A stretch of 64,000 nucleotides of DNA from Calditrichia bacterium (GTDB lineage Bacteria; Calditrichota; Calditrichia; RBG-13-44-9; J075). The position numbers and the translations under genes were made by a program. The stretch lies in NCBI GenBank assembly GCA_028284445.1, contig JANQRS010000069.1:62001-126000 (forward strand). The letters run 5' to 3'. The notes beneath the pieces were generated by a model. The model made no database searches and was not told the origin of the DNA. It worked only from the letters and a program-made list of their open reading frames with translations. Below are positions 36,482 to 45,026 of this stretch, piece by piece; within the stretch, counting starts at the first letter, position 1; each line of letters opens with the position of its first letter.

Positions 36482-37150
36482 TTACCCACTCGTCTGGTTT
36501 TCAGCCGCTTTTTTCAACTTCTCATTTGCATAGATAGCCACCTCAACGCGACGGTTCTGCTGGCGCCCTTCTGCGCTTTCATTGTCAGCGATGGGCTGAT
36601 CTTCACCATAAGCAACTGTGGTCACGCGAGTCATAGCAACGCCGCTGACGGCCAGCTGGCTGGCCACAGATTCAGCGCGACGCTTTGACAGGTCCATATT
36701 GTAATCGTTGGAGCCGGAAGCATCGGTATGACCTTCCAGAAGGATATTGGTGTCCTCATATTTGTTAAGGATGGTCGCCAATTCGTTCAACTCGGCCTTG
36801 CTGCTTGACGTCAAATTCGATTTGTCGACAGCAAACATTAAACCGGAGTCAAAGGTAATTTTAATACCTTCGCCTACGCGCTCAACCTTTGCGCCGGCGA
36901 TGTCTTCTTCAATTTCCCTGGCCTGATTATCCATATAACGGCCAATCCAGGCACCGGCGGCACCACCGATTGCTGCACCAATGATGGCGCCAACTGCCGT
37001 ATTGCCGGCTTTGTCCCCGATAACCGCGCCAACGACGCCACCAGCTGCACCGCCGATTGTCGCACCTTTCTTTGTGCGACTCCAGCCGCATGCCAATGTC
37101 AAGGCAATAAAACTGAGGGTTGTAAGAACGAGAATAGTTTTCTTCAACAT
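36482..37150 (-). CDS. OmpA-family lipoprotein with glycine-zipper region
   Basis: A 222-residue lipoprotein. The signal ends in a lipobox (LTLAC, Cys about 21). A glycine-zipper segment follows (GATIGGAAGGVVGAVIGDKAGNTAVGAIIGAAIGGAAGAWIG, about 29-70), able to insert in or pack on a membrane. The C-terminal OmpA/MotB domain (about 90-205) has the peptidoglycan-binding core LEGHTDASGSNDYNMDLSKRRAESV and GRQQNRRVEV, so it should tether the outer membrane to the wall. Similar to YiaD/Pal-type proteins. AGGAG precedes the ATG. Transcribed alone on the minus strand. Confidence 0.93.
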   Translation of the reverse strand: MLKKTILVLTTLSFIALTLACGWSRTKKGATIGGAAGGVVGAVIGDKAGNTAVGAIIGAAIGGAAGAWIGRYMDNQAREIEEDIAGAKVERVGEGIKITFDSGLMFAVDKSNLTSSSKAELNELATILNKYEDTNILLEGHTDASGSNDYNMDLSKRRAESVASQLAVSGVAMTRVTTVAYGEDQPIADNESAEGRQQNRRVEVAIYANEKLKKAAENQTSG

Positions 37151-37376
37151 GTTATCTCCTGTTAAAATAGGGAACGAAATTACTTAACAAACCCCACACA
37201 ATGCGCTCTTGCGCATCAGATTGTTTACAAATCTACAGTACAAAAATCGCAAATATCAAACGCCAAATTCATGAGATGGTTCAGTCGCATCTGCATAAAA
37301 CAGGCTGGAAAATGTCATAAAGTGAGGGCATAAAGGCTGTGACGAGCGTCTAATTTGGATGAAAAGTTGAGCGGAC

Positions 37377-37422
37377 AACATCCCCCTTTATCCCCCTTCG
37401 AAGGGGGATAAAGGGGGATGTT
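37377..37422. terminator. 46-bp perfect C/G-rich palindrome
   Basis: A perfect palindrome with 23-base arms, 37377-37399 and 37400-37422, built from AACATCCCCC, TTTATCCCCC and TTC mirrored about TTCGAA. It lies five bases after the Tsr3-like gene stop on the minus strand. The fold would be a very stable stem. No T-run follows. Confidence 0.6.
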
Positions 37423-37427
37423 ACTGC

Positions 37428-37889
37428 TTAACCATATTGCCTCAGCCAATCATCATTTAGTTCAAGAAATTCATCCCGCCAGTGATAATGATTCAGCAAT
37501 CCGCTGGTGTCCCGGCCAAGTATAACATGAGCGGCGTAGACCGCCTCAATCGTAGCCAGGCCCTGATCCGGATCGTCGGATACCTTGGAAACGCGTGGAT
37601 AGGCTGTTTTTATTGGCGGCAGGCCGCGGGTCGGCACATTTGGAAATAGCTTTTCCATCTTTGCGGTTAGCCGCCAGGTGCCGTCCAATATCAGCAAGCC
37701 GCCGGCAGCATCTGCCCGGGAAAGCGGCGGCGCATCTACCGCGAGACGCACATAGTTCACCAATGGCGGCGGCTCATGCCGCAGGGGGTAGCGGATAAAC
37801 TGGAAATCTTCATGTCCCTTCAAGGGGAGGACGGTGCATTTGCTCCGCCGCTCCCGTCGATGAACAATCACAACTGTAGGTAATGCCAT
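37428..37889 (-). CDS. Tsr3/DTW-domain-like aminocarboxypropyltransferase-fold protein
   Basis: A 153-residue protein whose central ILDGTWRLTAKMEKLFP and late GLATIEAVYAAHVILGRD match the layout of the DTW/Tsr3 superfamily, which uses S-adenosylmethionine to place an aminocarboxypropyl group on RNA. The DTW signature itself reads DGTW here, closer to Tsr3 (LDCSW) than to TapT/YfiP. The target (rRNA or tRNA) is not determinable. The gene starts eight bases after the Rieske-TPP enzyme gene and is probably translated from the same mRNA, though no functional link is obvious. Confidence 0.65.
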   Translation of the reverse strand: MALPTVVIVHRRERRSKCTVLPLKGHEDFQFIRYPLRHEPPPLVNYVRLAVDAPPLSRADAAGGLLILDGTWRLTAKMEKLFPNVPTRGLPPIKTAYPRVSKVSDDPDQGLATIEAVYAAHVILGRDTSGLLNHYHWRDEFLELNDDWLRQYG

Positions 37890-37897
37890 TGTTTTCT

Positions 37898-39850
37898 CTA
37901 GATTAGCATGACGTCTGCAACCACCTCTACAAGCGCCGGGCCCTGATATGCAAGGGCTTCCTGGATGGCATCATCGAGCTGTGCTGCTTTCTTGACGCGT
38001 ATGCCGAGTGCCCCGCAGTTCTTCGCAAATTTGGCAAAATTGGGATTATGCAATGACGTTTGCCAAACATCCCAATTGCCGGCGCGCTGCTCCTTGGATA
38101 TCTTACCCAATTCGCTATTGTTGAGCAAGATATGAGTGATATTCATATTATATTTCACGGCCGTGGTTAACTCTGCGAGGTATTGCCCAAAACCGCCGTC
38201 ACCGCTGACGCAAACGATTGGGCGATCCGGTGCTGCTGCCCAGGCGCCCATTGCCGCCGGGAAGCCAAACCCGATGGAGCCAAGATATCCGGACATTAAA
38301 ACCGATTGTTCAGTGCATTCAAAATAACGCCCGAATGAATAGGTATTGTTGCCTACGTCCACGGCGATCACGGCATTTTTGGGGATCTGCCGATTCATGG
38401 CGCTGAAAACGCTGATCGAGCTGACGCCTTTACCGCGATCGTCTGCTTCGCGGCGTGCTTTTTCCTCACGCCAGATTTTCCAGCGGGCTGCGACCTCTTT
38501 TGTCTGATTCACGTTGGTCATTTTGCCCTTCAAGCTTTTTCGCAGCTCTGCAACGACCACACTGATTTCTCCCCAAACCGGAACGGCCACCGGGTGAAAT
38601 TTGCCGAGTGCCATCTGGTCAAAATCAACCTGGATAATCGGTTTCTTCGGGGTAATACCGGTGTGATTGGAAAAGGATGCCCCCATTACCAGCAGGAGGT
38701 CCGCTTCATTCATAAACCAACTGGCGACAGGCGTCCCGCTGCGTCCCAAAACGCCGCAGCCAAGCGGATGATGGTCCGAAATCAAGCCCTTTGCTTTAAA
38801 TGTCGTGACGACTGGAATTTTATGCTCTTTGGCAAAAGCTGTGATCGCCTTCATGCTGAAGCGAGCACCATGTCCGACAATAATAACCGGACGTTTCGAC
38901 TTCTTCAGCAGCTTGATCGCTTCTTTCATCGAAGCTTCCGGGGGGCTGATCAGAGAAGGGGAGAGGCGTCCTTGCGGCTTACCGGCTTTTGCCCGTTCTT
39001 TCGCGGGCAGTGTCTGCACTTCGTCCGGGAAAATCAGATGGGCAACATCGCGCTTAAGAATGGCATTCTTGACGGCAAGGTTCATTAATTCCGCGTGACG
39101 GCTACCGTGCAATACCGTTTGGCTGAATTGTGAAACTGCGGAGAAGGCCGCTGCCAGATCTACCTCCTGGAAAGCCCCCGGTCCCAAAACCTGGGTGTCT
39201 ACCTGACCGGTAAGCGCCAGAATTGGTGCCCGGTCCACTTTTGCATCCCAGAGTCCGGTCAGTAAGTTGGTTGCTCCCGGCCCTGCTATCGCCAAACAGG
39301 CCGCTGGTTTCCCCGTGAGCTTGGCAAAGGCAGAAGCCGCAAAAGCGGCGGCGCCTTCGTGGCGAATACCAATGAAGGTTAATTTGCCCGCTTCCTCTTG
39401 ACGGCGCAAGGCATCTGCCAATCCCAGGTTCGAATGACCAACCATGCCAAACACATGGGTGATACCCCAGTTCACCATGGTTTCCGCCATGACATCAGTG
39501 ACGGTCCTAACATGCGGTGCTTCCTCTTCCAGGCCGACATAAATGCCATCTTCACGGATTTCGACGGGGTGTGTCGCAACACCATCATCGTGTCCACCGG
39601 GAGAATTCCCTGTGCAGGGATGAAAATCCCAGCCGTGCCATGGACAGCGCAGCCAGCCATTTTCGATGGAGCCTTCACCGAGTGGGCCGCCCTGGTGCGG
39701 GCAGGCATTGTCGAGGGCGTTGATCTTTCCGTCAAAGTGGGTCATCGCCAGACTGGTGTGACCGGCAGTTACGGTAGTGACGCGGCCTTCCGGCAATTCA
39801 TCAAGATCGAGCACCCGATACCAAACAAGTTTGGTGTTTGCTTGCGACAT
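37898..39850 (-). CDS. fusion of a Rieske 2Fe-2S domain to a thiamine-pyrophosphate enzyme (acetolactate synthase / pyruvate oxidase fold)
   Basis: A 650-residue single chain. Residues 1-108 are a Rieske domain of ferredoxin type with ligands Cys50-Pro-His52 and Cys69-Pro-Trp-His72 in NACPHQGG and LRCPWHGWDF. Residues about 112-650 are a complete TPP enzyme. The Pyr domain has GMVGHSNLGLADAL, the activating Glu in RHEGAAAFAA, and AIAGPGATNLLTGL. A central nucleotide-binding-type domain (VIIVGHGARFSMKAI) follows. The PP domain has SGYLGSIGFGFPAAMGA and the metal/TPP motif GDGGFGQY...LLNNSELGK. It would decarboxylate a 2-oxo acid, with the iron-sulfur domain available for electron transfer. GGAG lies six bases before the ATG. 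The Tsr3-like gene follows after eight bases. The joined order is unusual, and the substrate is unknown. Confidence 0.93.
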   Translation of the reverse strand: MSQANTKLVWYRVLDLDELPEGRVTTVTAGHTSLAMTHFDGKINALDNACPHQGGPLGEGSIENGWLRCPWHGWDFHPCTGNSPGGHDDGVATHPVEIREDGIYVGLEEEAPHVRTVTDVMAETMVNWGITHVFGMVGHSNLGLADALRRQEEAGKLTFIGIRHEGAAAFAASAFAKLTGKPAACLAIAGPGATNLLTGLWDAKVDRAPILALTGQVDTQVLGPGAFQEVDLAAAFSAVSQFSQTVLHGSRHAELMNLAVKNAILKRDVAHLIFPDEVQTLPAKERAKAGKPQGRLSPSLISPPEASMKEAIKLLKKSKRPVIIVGHGARFSMKAITAFAKEHKIPVVTTFKAKGLISDHHPLGCGVLGRSGTPVASWFMNEADLLLVMGASFSNHTGITPKKPIIQVDFDQMALGKFHPVAVPVWGEISVVVAELRKSLKGKMTNVNQTKEVAARWKIWREEKARREADDRGKGVSSISVFSAMNRQIPKNAVIAVDVGNNTYSFGRYFECTEQSVLMSGYLGSIGFGFPAAMGAWAAAPDRPIVCVSGDGGFGQYLAELTTAVKYNMNITHILLNNSELGKISKEQRAGNWDVWQTSLHNPNFAKFAKNCGALGIRVKKAAQLDDAIQEALAYQGPALVEVVADVMLI

Positions 39851-39919
39851 ATTAATCTCCAGAGTTGGATGTGGTAGAAGTGTAATTATGTAGATTGCCT
39901 AATTGCCAAGAAGAAAAAA

Positions 39920-40172
39920 GTAATCTCCAAATTCCAATAAAAGAAATTCCAAATATTGAACTCACTACCAGACACTTTTTCAAATATCATGGCAACGTCG
40001 AATTGTCATGCCCGAATGTAATTATCGGGCATCCATTTCGCTCAAATTTGATTGGATTCCCGCTAAAAGCATACGGGAATGACACCGTAAGGTCCTTCAA
40101 ATCTAAAAGTGTCCGGTGGTAAAATGCGGACAAGCAAATTTGGGATCTTTCTTGTTGGGATTTGGAATTTCA
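39920..40172. repeat. composite MITE-like repeat, copy A
   Basis: The core at 40004-40084 begins TGTCAT and ends ATGACA. It contains two hairpins, ATGCCCGA/TCGGGCAT (40008-40015 with 40025-40032) and ATTCCCG/CGGGAAT (40056-40062 with 40074-40080). Outer inverted arms of A/T-rich simple sequence flank it (GAAATTCCAAAT at 39943-39954 with ATTTGGAATTTC at 40160-40171). The same plan recurs at 53.1 kb. Confidence 0.8.
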
Positions 40173-40371
40173 GTGAAAATCTATTCTGACCGTGATGAGA
40201 ATTGACTGCTCGGACAGTGGTAAGATGCCCGAGAGAGCTATAAAGGTACATCCTTATTCGGGATGCAGATCTTGGCATATCCTTGCTCTTCCCGTATTTC
40301 ATTTCTATATTCGATTCTGAACGCTGTTTAATTCGGAGCCAATCGTTTATTTCTTTGAGGTTTGGAGAGAA

Positions 40372-40400
40372 TTGACACTGAGCTGGAATTCTTGTGTAGT
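40372..40400 (+). promoter_or_regulatory. candidate promoter of the TetR regulator
   Basis: A perfect -35 TTGACA at 40372-40377, a 17-base spacer, and TGTAGT at 40395-40400 (four of six matches to TATAAT) stand about 60 bases before the start of the TetR gene. Confidence 0.45.
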
Positions 40401-40462
40401 GCCTGTCTGTAGCTTTTGGCAGGGCCGCATGGATCGTGGCAAAAAGAGAGGAGTGTTTGCCC

Positions 40463-41056
40463 TTGGCTTTTTCCCCTGAAATTGATATTCGCCGAAAAAT
40501 TCTTGATGAGACTCGCCGCTTACTTATTGATAAGGGCATCAATGACCTCTCAATCCGTATGATTTCGCGCAGTGTCGGTTGCAGCGTGGGCACCATCTAT
40601 TTCTATTTCGAGAACAAGGATGTGCTGGTGCACGCGCTGATTGAAGAAGGCTTCGATATAATGGTGGATCGCCAGGAAAACATCAAGGCCGAGAATGCCA
40701 CTCCGTCCGAACGATTGCGCCAACTTTGCCGGGTATATTTCGACTTTGCAATGGAAAACCCGGAGTATTACGAAATCATGTTTTCACTGAAGCCGGAGCG
40801 TATGGCGCGTTATCCTGCCGAAAAATATCGTAAGGCACGTCGTAGTCTGGAACTGTTCGAGGACGCGATCAAGGATGCTGCGCCTCACGGCGACAATTCC
40901 TTTTATACATCTCACCTGATTTGGACCTTTCTCCATGGCATTATCACGCTTTTGCAAGCGGAACGTATTGATCGTCGCATAGATCGCAGCAAGTTTGTTG
41001 ACAACGCGCTTGACAAAATCATGCACATGTGCTTGCGGGAGAGTGAAGTGGGCTAA
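40463..41056 (+). CDS. TetR-family transcriptional regulator, probable repressor of the fad operon
   Basis: A protein of 197 residues. The N-terminal helix-turn-helix is typical of TetR (RRKILDETRRLLIDKGINDLSIRMISRSVGCSVGTIYFYFENKDVLVHALI), and the C-terminal part is a helical ligand domain. It stands just ahead of fadN-fadA-fadE in the same direction, which suggests a fatty-acyl-CoA-responsive repressor like FadR(TetR)/PsrA, although no sequence feature proves the ligand. A palindrome at 41341-41361 is the likely operator. No ATG is available at the front. TTG 40463 is chosen because AGGAG (40449-40453) is nine bases upstream; TTG 40457 or GTG 40436 are alternatives. Confidence 0.88.
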   Translation: MAFSPEIDIRRKILDETRRLLIDKGINDLSIRMISRSVGCSVGTIYFYFENKDVLVHALIEEGFDIMVDRQENIKAENATPSERLRQLCRVYFDFAMENPEYYEIMFSLKPERMARYPAEKYRKARRSLELFEDAIKDAAPHGDNSFYTSHLIWTFLHGIITLLQAERIDRRIDRSKFVDNALDKIMHMCLRESEVG

Positions 41057-41110
41057 TGGGTACGTTTAGGCTCATTCGACATACCATCCAATCTTGAGCT
41101 CCGGTCGCGT

Positions 41111-41274
41111 GGAATACTGGAATACTGGAATACTGGAATACTGGAATACTGGAATACTGGAATACTGGAAGTTTTGGTTAAAATCTGGCAAAGTCAATTT
41201 AAATTCCAACATTCCAACATTCCAACATTCCAACATTCCAACATTCCAACATTCCAACATTCCAACATTCCAGT
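41111..41274. repeat. facing 8-base tandem arrays (GGAATACT x7 and ATTCCAAC x8)
   Basis: Seven units of GGAATACT run over 41111-41166, ending GGAA at 41170. After a 32-base spacer, eight units of ATTCCAAC run over 41203-41266, capped by ATTCCAGT (41267-41274), which is the reverse complement of a left-array unit (ACTGGAAT). The two arrays are therefore imperfect inverted copies and can form a long hairpin. They lie between the TetR gene and the fad promoter. Open frames through the arrays are artefacts of the 8-base period. Confidence 0.95.
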
Positions 41275-41340
41275 AAGTCTCCACCCAAATTGTAGTCTGC
41301 TTTACAGATTCCTGTCCGCTCGTGAACTATTTTTTTTAAA

Positions 41341-41371
41341 GTTTTGAACACTGTTCAAAACGGTCTATATT
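41341..41371 (+). promoter_or_regulatory. operator palindrome overlapping the candidate fad promoter
   Basis: Perfect 10-base arms GTTTTGAACA (41341-41350) and TGTTCAAAAC (41352-41361) surround one central base. The palindrome covers a candidate -35 TTGAAC (41344-41349). After a 16-base spacer comes TATATT (41366-41371). A repressor bound here would block RNA polymerase. The nearest regulator gene is the adjacent TetR. The fadN ATG lies 87 bases after the -10. Confidence 0.72.
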
Positions 41372-41458
41372 TCAAGTAGGATTGAGTTTCCGCCAGTACG
41401 TCCGAAACTGCTCCTTATATGAACGCCTTAACTTATGCTGAATTCAGGAGGTCTTTGA

Positions 41459-43828
41459 ATGCAAGACTCTAAAGGTTTTTTACCGTTTCGCAAAGCAGCC
41501 GTTTTAGGGGCAGGGGTTATGGGGGCTCAAATTGCTGCCCACCTGGCCAATGCCGGTGTCAGCGTGTTGCTACTGGATATTCCCGCCAAAGAAGGCCCGA
41601 AAAATAGCATCGTTGGGGGAGCGTTTAAGAAAACCCTGAAGATGAAACCTGCGCCTTTCGCCAATAAAGCTGCCAGCAAGCGCATTACGCTTGGAAATTT
41701 TGATGATGATCTGGAAAAGCTGGCGGATGCGGAATGGGTGATCGAAGTTGTAATCGAAAACCTGAAGATCAAGCAAGACCTGATGAGCAAGCTGGAAAAG
41801 GTTGTTAATCCGGATGCCATTGTTACCTCCAACACCAGTGGCTTGCCAATACACAAAATTACCAGCGGCCGCTCTGCTCAGTTCAAAAAGCAGTTCATGG
41901 GCACGCACTTCTTCAATCCGCCGCGTTATTTGAAGCTTCTCGAAATTATTCCAACACCTGATACCGATCCGGCTGCACTTGAACGCATTAAGTGGTTCGG
42001 ACGGGTTCATTTGGGCAAAAGCATCGTTATTGCCAAAGACACACCAAATTTTATTGCCAATCGCGTCGGCAACTACGCCAGTTTGCAGGCATTTCGCTGG
42101 TTTACGGAGCGCGGCTATACCATTGAAGAGGTGGACACGCTTAGCGGGCCGCTGATTGGTCACGCCAAATCCGCCACCTTCCGAACCGCAGACGTCGTTG
42201 GTTTGGATACTTTGCTCTATGTTGCGGATAACCTTTACGAAGCGATTCCTGATGATGAAAGCCGTGAAGCGCATAAGGCGCCGGAATTCCTGCGAGAGCT
42301 GGTCGACAAAGGCCGCCTTGGCGCAAAAGTGAAGAAAGGCTTCTACACGAAAGTGGGCCGCGATATTCTTTCCATTAATCCGGAAACGTTTGAATACGAG
42401 CCCCCGAAAGAAATGAACATCGGCGATATCAAAGCCATCAAGAAGGCCGGTGGACTGGTGAATCGCCTCAAGGCGCTTTATGCCGATGAAGGACGTGCCG
42501 GTGCGTTTTTCCGCGAATCAACGCTTGACCTGATTGGTTATTGTGTGCGCCGCGTTCCGGAAATTGCCGATAAACCTGCCGACATCGATAACGCAATCTG
42601 CTGGGGCTTCGGCTGGGAAATGGGCCCCTTCCATGTGTGGGATGCGCTCGGTTTTCAAAATGTGTTGAATGACCTTCGCGAAGCGAATATTGAGTTGCCG
42701 GCCTGGATTGATCAGATGGTGAAAGACGATGCCACTGCCTTTTACCAGGAAAAGAATGGTCAGCTGCAAAGTTATCAGCCGGGCACCGGCTATGTAGACG
42801 AGGCGGTGTTCACCGATCAAATTAGTCTGAAGACCGTTAAAGAAACTGCCGGCAATACCCTGATTGAGCGAAAAGAAGCCGCACTGCTTGATCTTGGTGA
42901 CGGTGTCGCCCTCTATGAATTCCGCTCCAAGTCCAACGCGCTTGGCCATGATGTGGTTGAAGGGATTTTTGAGGCGATAGATTACGTCGAGAACAATAAT
43001 TTCCACGGCTTAGTGATCGGCAATGAAGGGCGCAATTTTACGGTTGGCGCCAATCTCGGCGAAGTGGCGATGGCCCTGGTGGAAGGTAAATGGGATCTGA
43101 TAGATGGTGCGACCAGTCGCTTCCAGGAAATGATAAAACGAGTGCGTTACGCGCGCAAACCGGTGGTTACCGCCATCCAGGGCATGGCCCTTGGTGGCGG
43201 CTGCGAAATCAGTCTCGCCAGTGCGGTGACAGTGGCGGCCTTCGAAAGCTATGTCGGTCTTGTTGAGCTCGGCGCCGGTTTGATTCCAGGTGGTGGCGGC
43301 TGCGTCAGTTTTGCGGCCCGCGCAGGCGAGCAAGCGCCGACAGACTTCGTCAGTGATCATCAGCCATTTATGCTGGATGCCTTCCAGACCATCGCGACAG
43401 CCCGGGTGTCAACCAGCGCTCGCGAGGCAGTTGATCTGGGATTGTTGAAGCCAAACACCAGAATTGCCATGCATGCGGATCGTCGCATACATATGGCCAA
43501 GGAAGAAGTGCTCCGCCTTTCGAATCAGGGATATATGCCCCCGCCGCAACGGTCGAACATTCTCGTGCTTGGGCAACCGGGATTCGCGGCAATGAAAACC
43601 ATGGCCTATCAACTGGCGCAGGCTGGATACGCCAGCGAATATGACGCCTACCTCGGCGAACAACTGGCTTACATCCTTTGTGGCGGCGATCTGACCGCTG
43701 CTTCTGAAGTAGATGAAGAATATCTCTTCGATCTGGAACGGCAAGTATTTATCGGCCTGTTGAAGCAGAAGAAAACGCAGGAACGAATTGAAAGCATTTT
43801 GAAAACAAATAAGCCATTGCGCAACTAG
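41459..43828 (+). CDS. fadN: 3-hydroxyacyl-CoA dehydrogenase / enoyl-CoA hydratase (FadN type)
   Basis: A 789-residue bifunctional beta-oxidation enzyme with the dehydrogenase first, the same order and length as Bacillus FadN. The NAD site is KAAVLGAGVMGAQIAAHLANAG (about 13-34), and the dehydrogenase core includes THFFNPPRYLKLLEIIP. A second dehydrogenase domain has GWEMGPFHVWDALG. The C-terminal hydratase (about 480-680) keeps GMALGGGCEISLASA and VGLVELGAGLIPGGGG, so both catalytic Glu positions of the crotonase family are present. AGGAGG at 41446-41451 gives a strong ribosome-binding site. The first gene of the fad operon, controlled from the palindromic promoter just upstream. Confidence 0.95.
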   Translation: MQDSKGFLPFRKAAVLGAGVMGAQIAAHLANAGVSVLLLDIPAKEGPKNSIVGGAFKKTLKMKPAPFANKAASKRITLGNFDDDLEKLADAEWVIEVVIENLKIKQDLMSKLEKVVNPDAIVTSNTSGLPIHKITSGRSAQFKKQFMGTHFFNPPRYLKLLEIIPTPDTDPAALERIKWFGRVHLGKSIVIAKDTPNFIANRVGNYASLQAFRWFTERGYTIEEVDTLSGPLIGHAKSATFRTADVVGLDTLLYVADNLYEAIPDDESREAHKAPEFLRELVDKGRLGAKVKKGFYTKVGRDILSINPETFEYEPPKEMNIGDIKAIKKAGGLVNRLKALYADEGRAGAFFRESTLDLIGYCVRRVPEIADKPADIDNAICWGFGWEMGPFHVWDALGFQNVLNDLREANIELPAWIDQMVKDDATAFYQEKNGQLQSYQPGTGYVDEAVFTDQISLKTVKETAGNTLIERKEAALLDLGDGVALYEFRSKSNALGHDVVEGIFEAIDYVENNNFHGLVIGNEGRNFTVGANLGEVAMALVEGKWDLIDGATSRFQEMIKRVRYARKPVVTAIQGMALGGGCEISLASAVTVAAFESYVGLVELGAGLIPGGGGCVSFAARAGEQAPTDFVSDHQPFMLDAFQTIATARVSTSAREAVDLGLLKPNTRIAMHADRRIHMAKEEVLRLSNQGYMPPPQRSNILVLGQPGFAAMKTMAYQLAQAGYASEYDAYLGEQLAYILCGGDLTAASEVDEEYLFDLERQVFIGLLKQKKTQERIESILKTNKPLRN

Positions 43829-43841
43829 AAGGGGATCTGAC

Positions 43842-45026
43842 ATGACCAATGAATCTGTAATCGTCAGCAGTGTTCGTACCGCAGTCGGCAAAGCGAAAAG
43901 AGGAACATTGCGAAATATGCGTCCGGAAGATATGGGCGCGCACGTTGTGAAGGGAGCCCTGGAAAAAGTTAGCGGTTTGGAAAATGAGCAGGTGGATGAT
44001 GTGCTCATCGGCTGCGCAATGCCGGAAGGCGAACAGGGCATGAATATGGGCCGAATTATCGCCCAAATGGCCGGATTGCCGGACGAGGTGCCTGGTGCAA
44101 CCATCAATCGCTTTTGTTCATCCGGTTTACAGACCATTGCTATGGCGCATCAGGCCATCGTTGCCGGTCATTCGAATGTGGTTGTTGCCGGCGGCTCGGA
44201 ATCAATGAGCATGGTGCCGATGTCCGGTTATTATTTCAATCCAAATCCAAATCTGACGAACAGCGATCCCGATGTGTATTTGGGCATGGGATTAACTGCC
44301 GAGAATGTGGCAGTAAAATACGAAGTGTCTCGAGAAGATCAGGATGCCTTTTCGGCAAGATCGCACGACAAAGCGATTGACGCCATCAAGAATGGCCGCT
44401 TCGCCGACGAGATCGTGCCGATTGAAGTAAGTGATACTTTTTACAAGAACGGCAGTACAAAAACCGTGAATGCCGTCTTTGACGTCGATGAAGGGCCACG
44501 TCCCGGTTCGACGCCGGAAGTGCTAGCGAAGCTGCGGCCGGTATTTAAGGCGCGAGGCACTGTCACGGCCGGGAACGCATCGCAAATGTCCGACGGCGCT
44601 GCGGCGACCGTCGTTATGAACCAGAATGTGGCCAAAGAATTGGGCGTGGATCCGCTGGCGCGACTGGTAGGCTTTGCCGTCGCCGGTGTTGCTCCGGAGA
44701 TCATGGGAATCGGACCGATAGCAGCGATTCCGAAAGTATTGAAACAAACCGGTCTATCCCTGGAAGACATTGGCCTGTTTGAATTGAACGAGGCTTTCGC
44801 TTCGCAAGCATTGGCGGTTGTCCGTGATTTGGGCATTGACGAATCAATCGTCAATGTAAACGGCGGAGCCATAGCGCTTGGCCACCCGCTGGGCTGTACC
44901 GGCGCAAAACTGACTGCCACTTTGCTACATGAAATGCGTCGTCGTCAGATACGCTACGGAATTTGCACCATGTGCATTGGTGGCGGTATGGGCGCTGCCG
45001 GCGTTTTTGAAAATTTGCAGATATAG
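43842..45026 (+). CDS. fadA: acetyl-CoA acyltransferase (3-ketoacyl-CoA thiolase)
   Basis: A 394-residue thiolase that cleaves 3-ketoacyl-CoA in the last step of beta-oxidation. The acyl-accepting Cys lies in INRFCSSGLQT (about 88-98), the catalytic His in NGGAIALGHPLGCTGAKL, and the second Cys in CTMCIGGGMGAAGVFE. Its stop and start fit directly after fadN (13-base gap with AAGGGGAT), so it encodes the partner of the FadN multifunctional enzyme. Confidence 0.96.
   Translation: MTNESVIVSSVRTAVGKAKRGTLRNMRPEDMGAHVVKGALEKVSGLENEQVDDVLIGCAMPEGEQGMNMGRIIAQMAGLPDEVPGATINRFCSSGLQTIAMAHQAIVAGHSNVVVAGGSESMSMVPMSGYYFNPNPNLTNSDPDVYLGMGLTAENVAVKYEVSREDQDAFSARSHDKAIDAIKNGRFADEIVPIEVSDTFYKNGSTKTVNAVFDVDEGPRPGSTPEVLAKLRPVFKARGTVTAGNASQMSDGAAATVVMNQNVAKELGVDPLARLVGFAVAGVAPEIMGIGPIAAIPKVLKQTGLSLEDIGLFELNEAFASQALAVVRDLGIDESIVNVNGGAIALGHPLGCTGAKLTATLLHEMRRRQIRYGICTMCIGGGMGAAGVFENLQI

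Larger units (their letters stand above)
39851..40462. other. 612-bp divergent gap holding a composite repeat
   Basis: It separates the divergently transcribed Rieske-TPP gene and the TetR gene. The first 320 bases are repeat sequence (listed separately). The rest is ordinary A/T-rich DNA ending in the candidate tetR promoter. A long minus-strand frame (40063-40596) crosses the repeat and the tetR start, has no domain, and is not called. Confidence 0.6.

Noticed and set aside
40063..40596. 177-codon minus-strand frame upstream of tetR
   Set aside because: It crosses the composite repeat and the start of tetR and has no recognisable domain.
41072..41284. open frames reading ECWNVGML or EYWNTGIL repeats
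   Set aside because: They are translations of the 8-base arrays; three-phase periodicity keeps the frames open on both strands.
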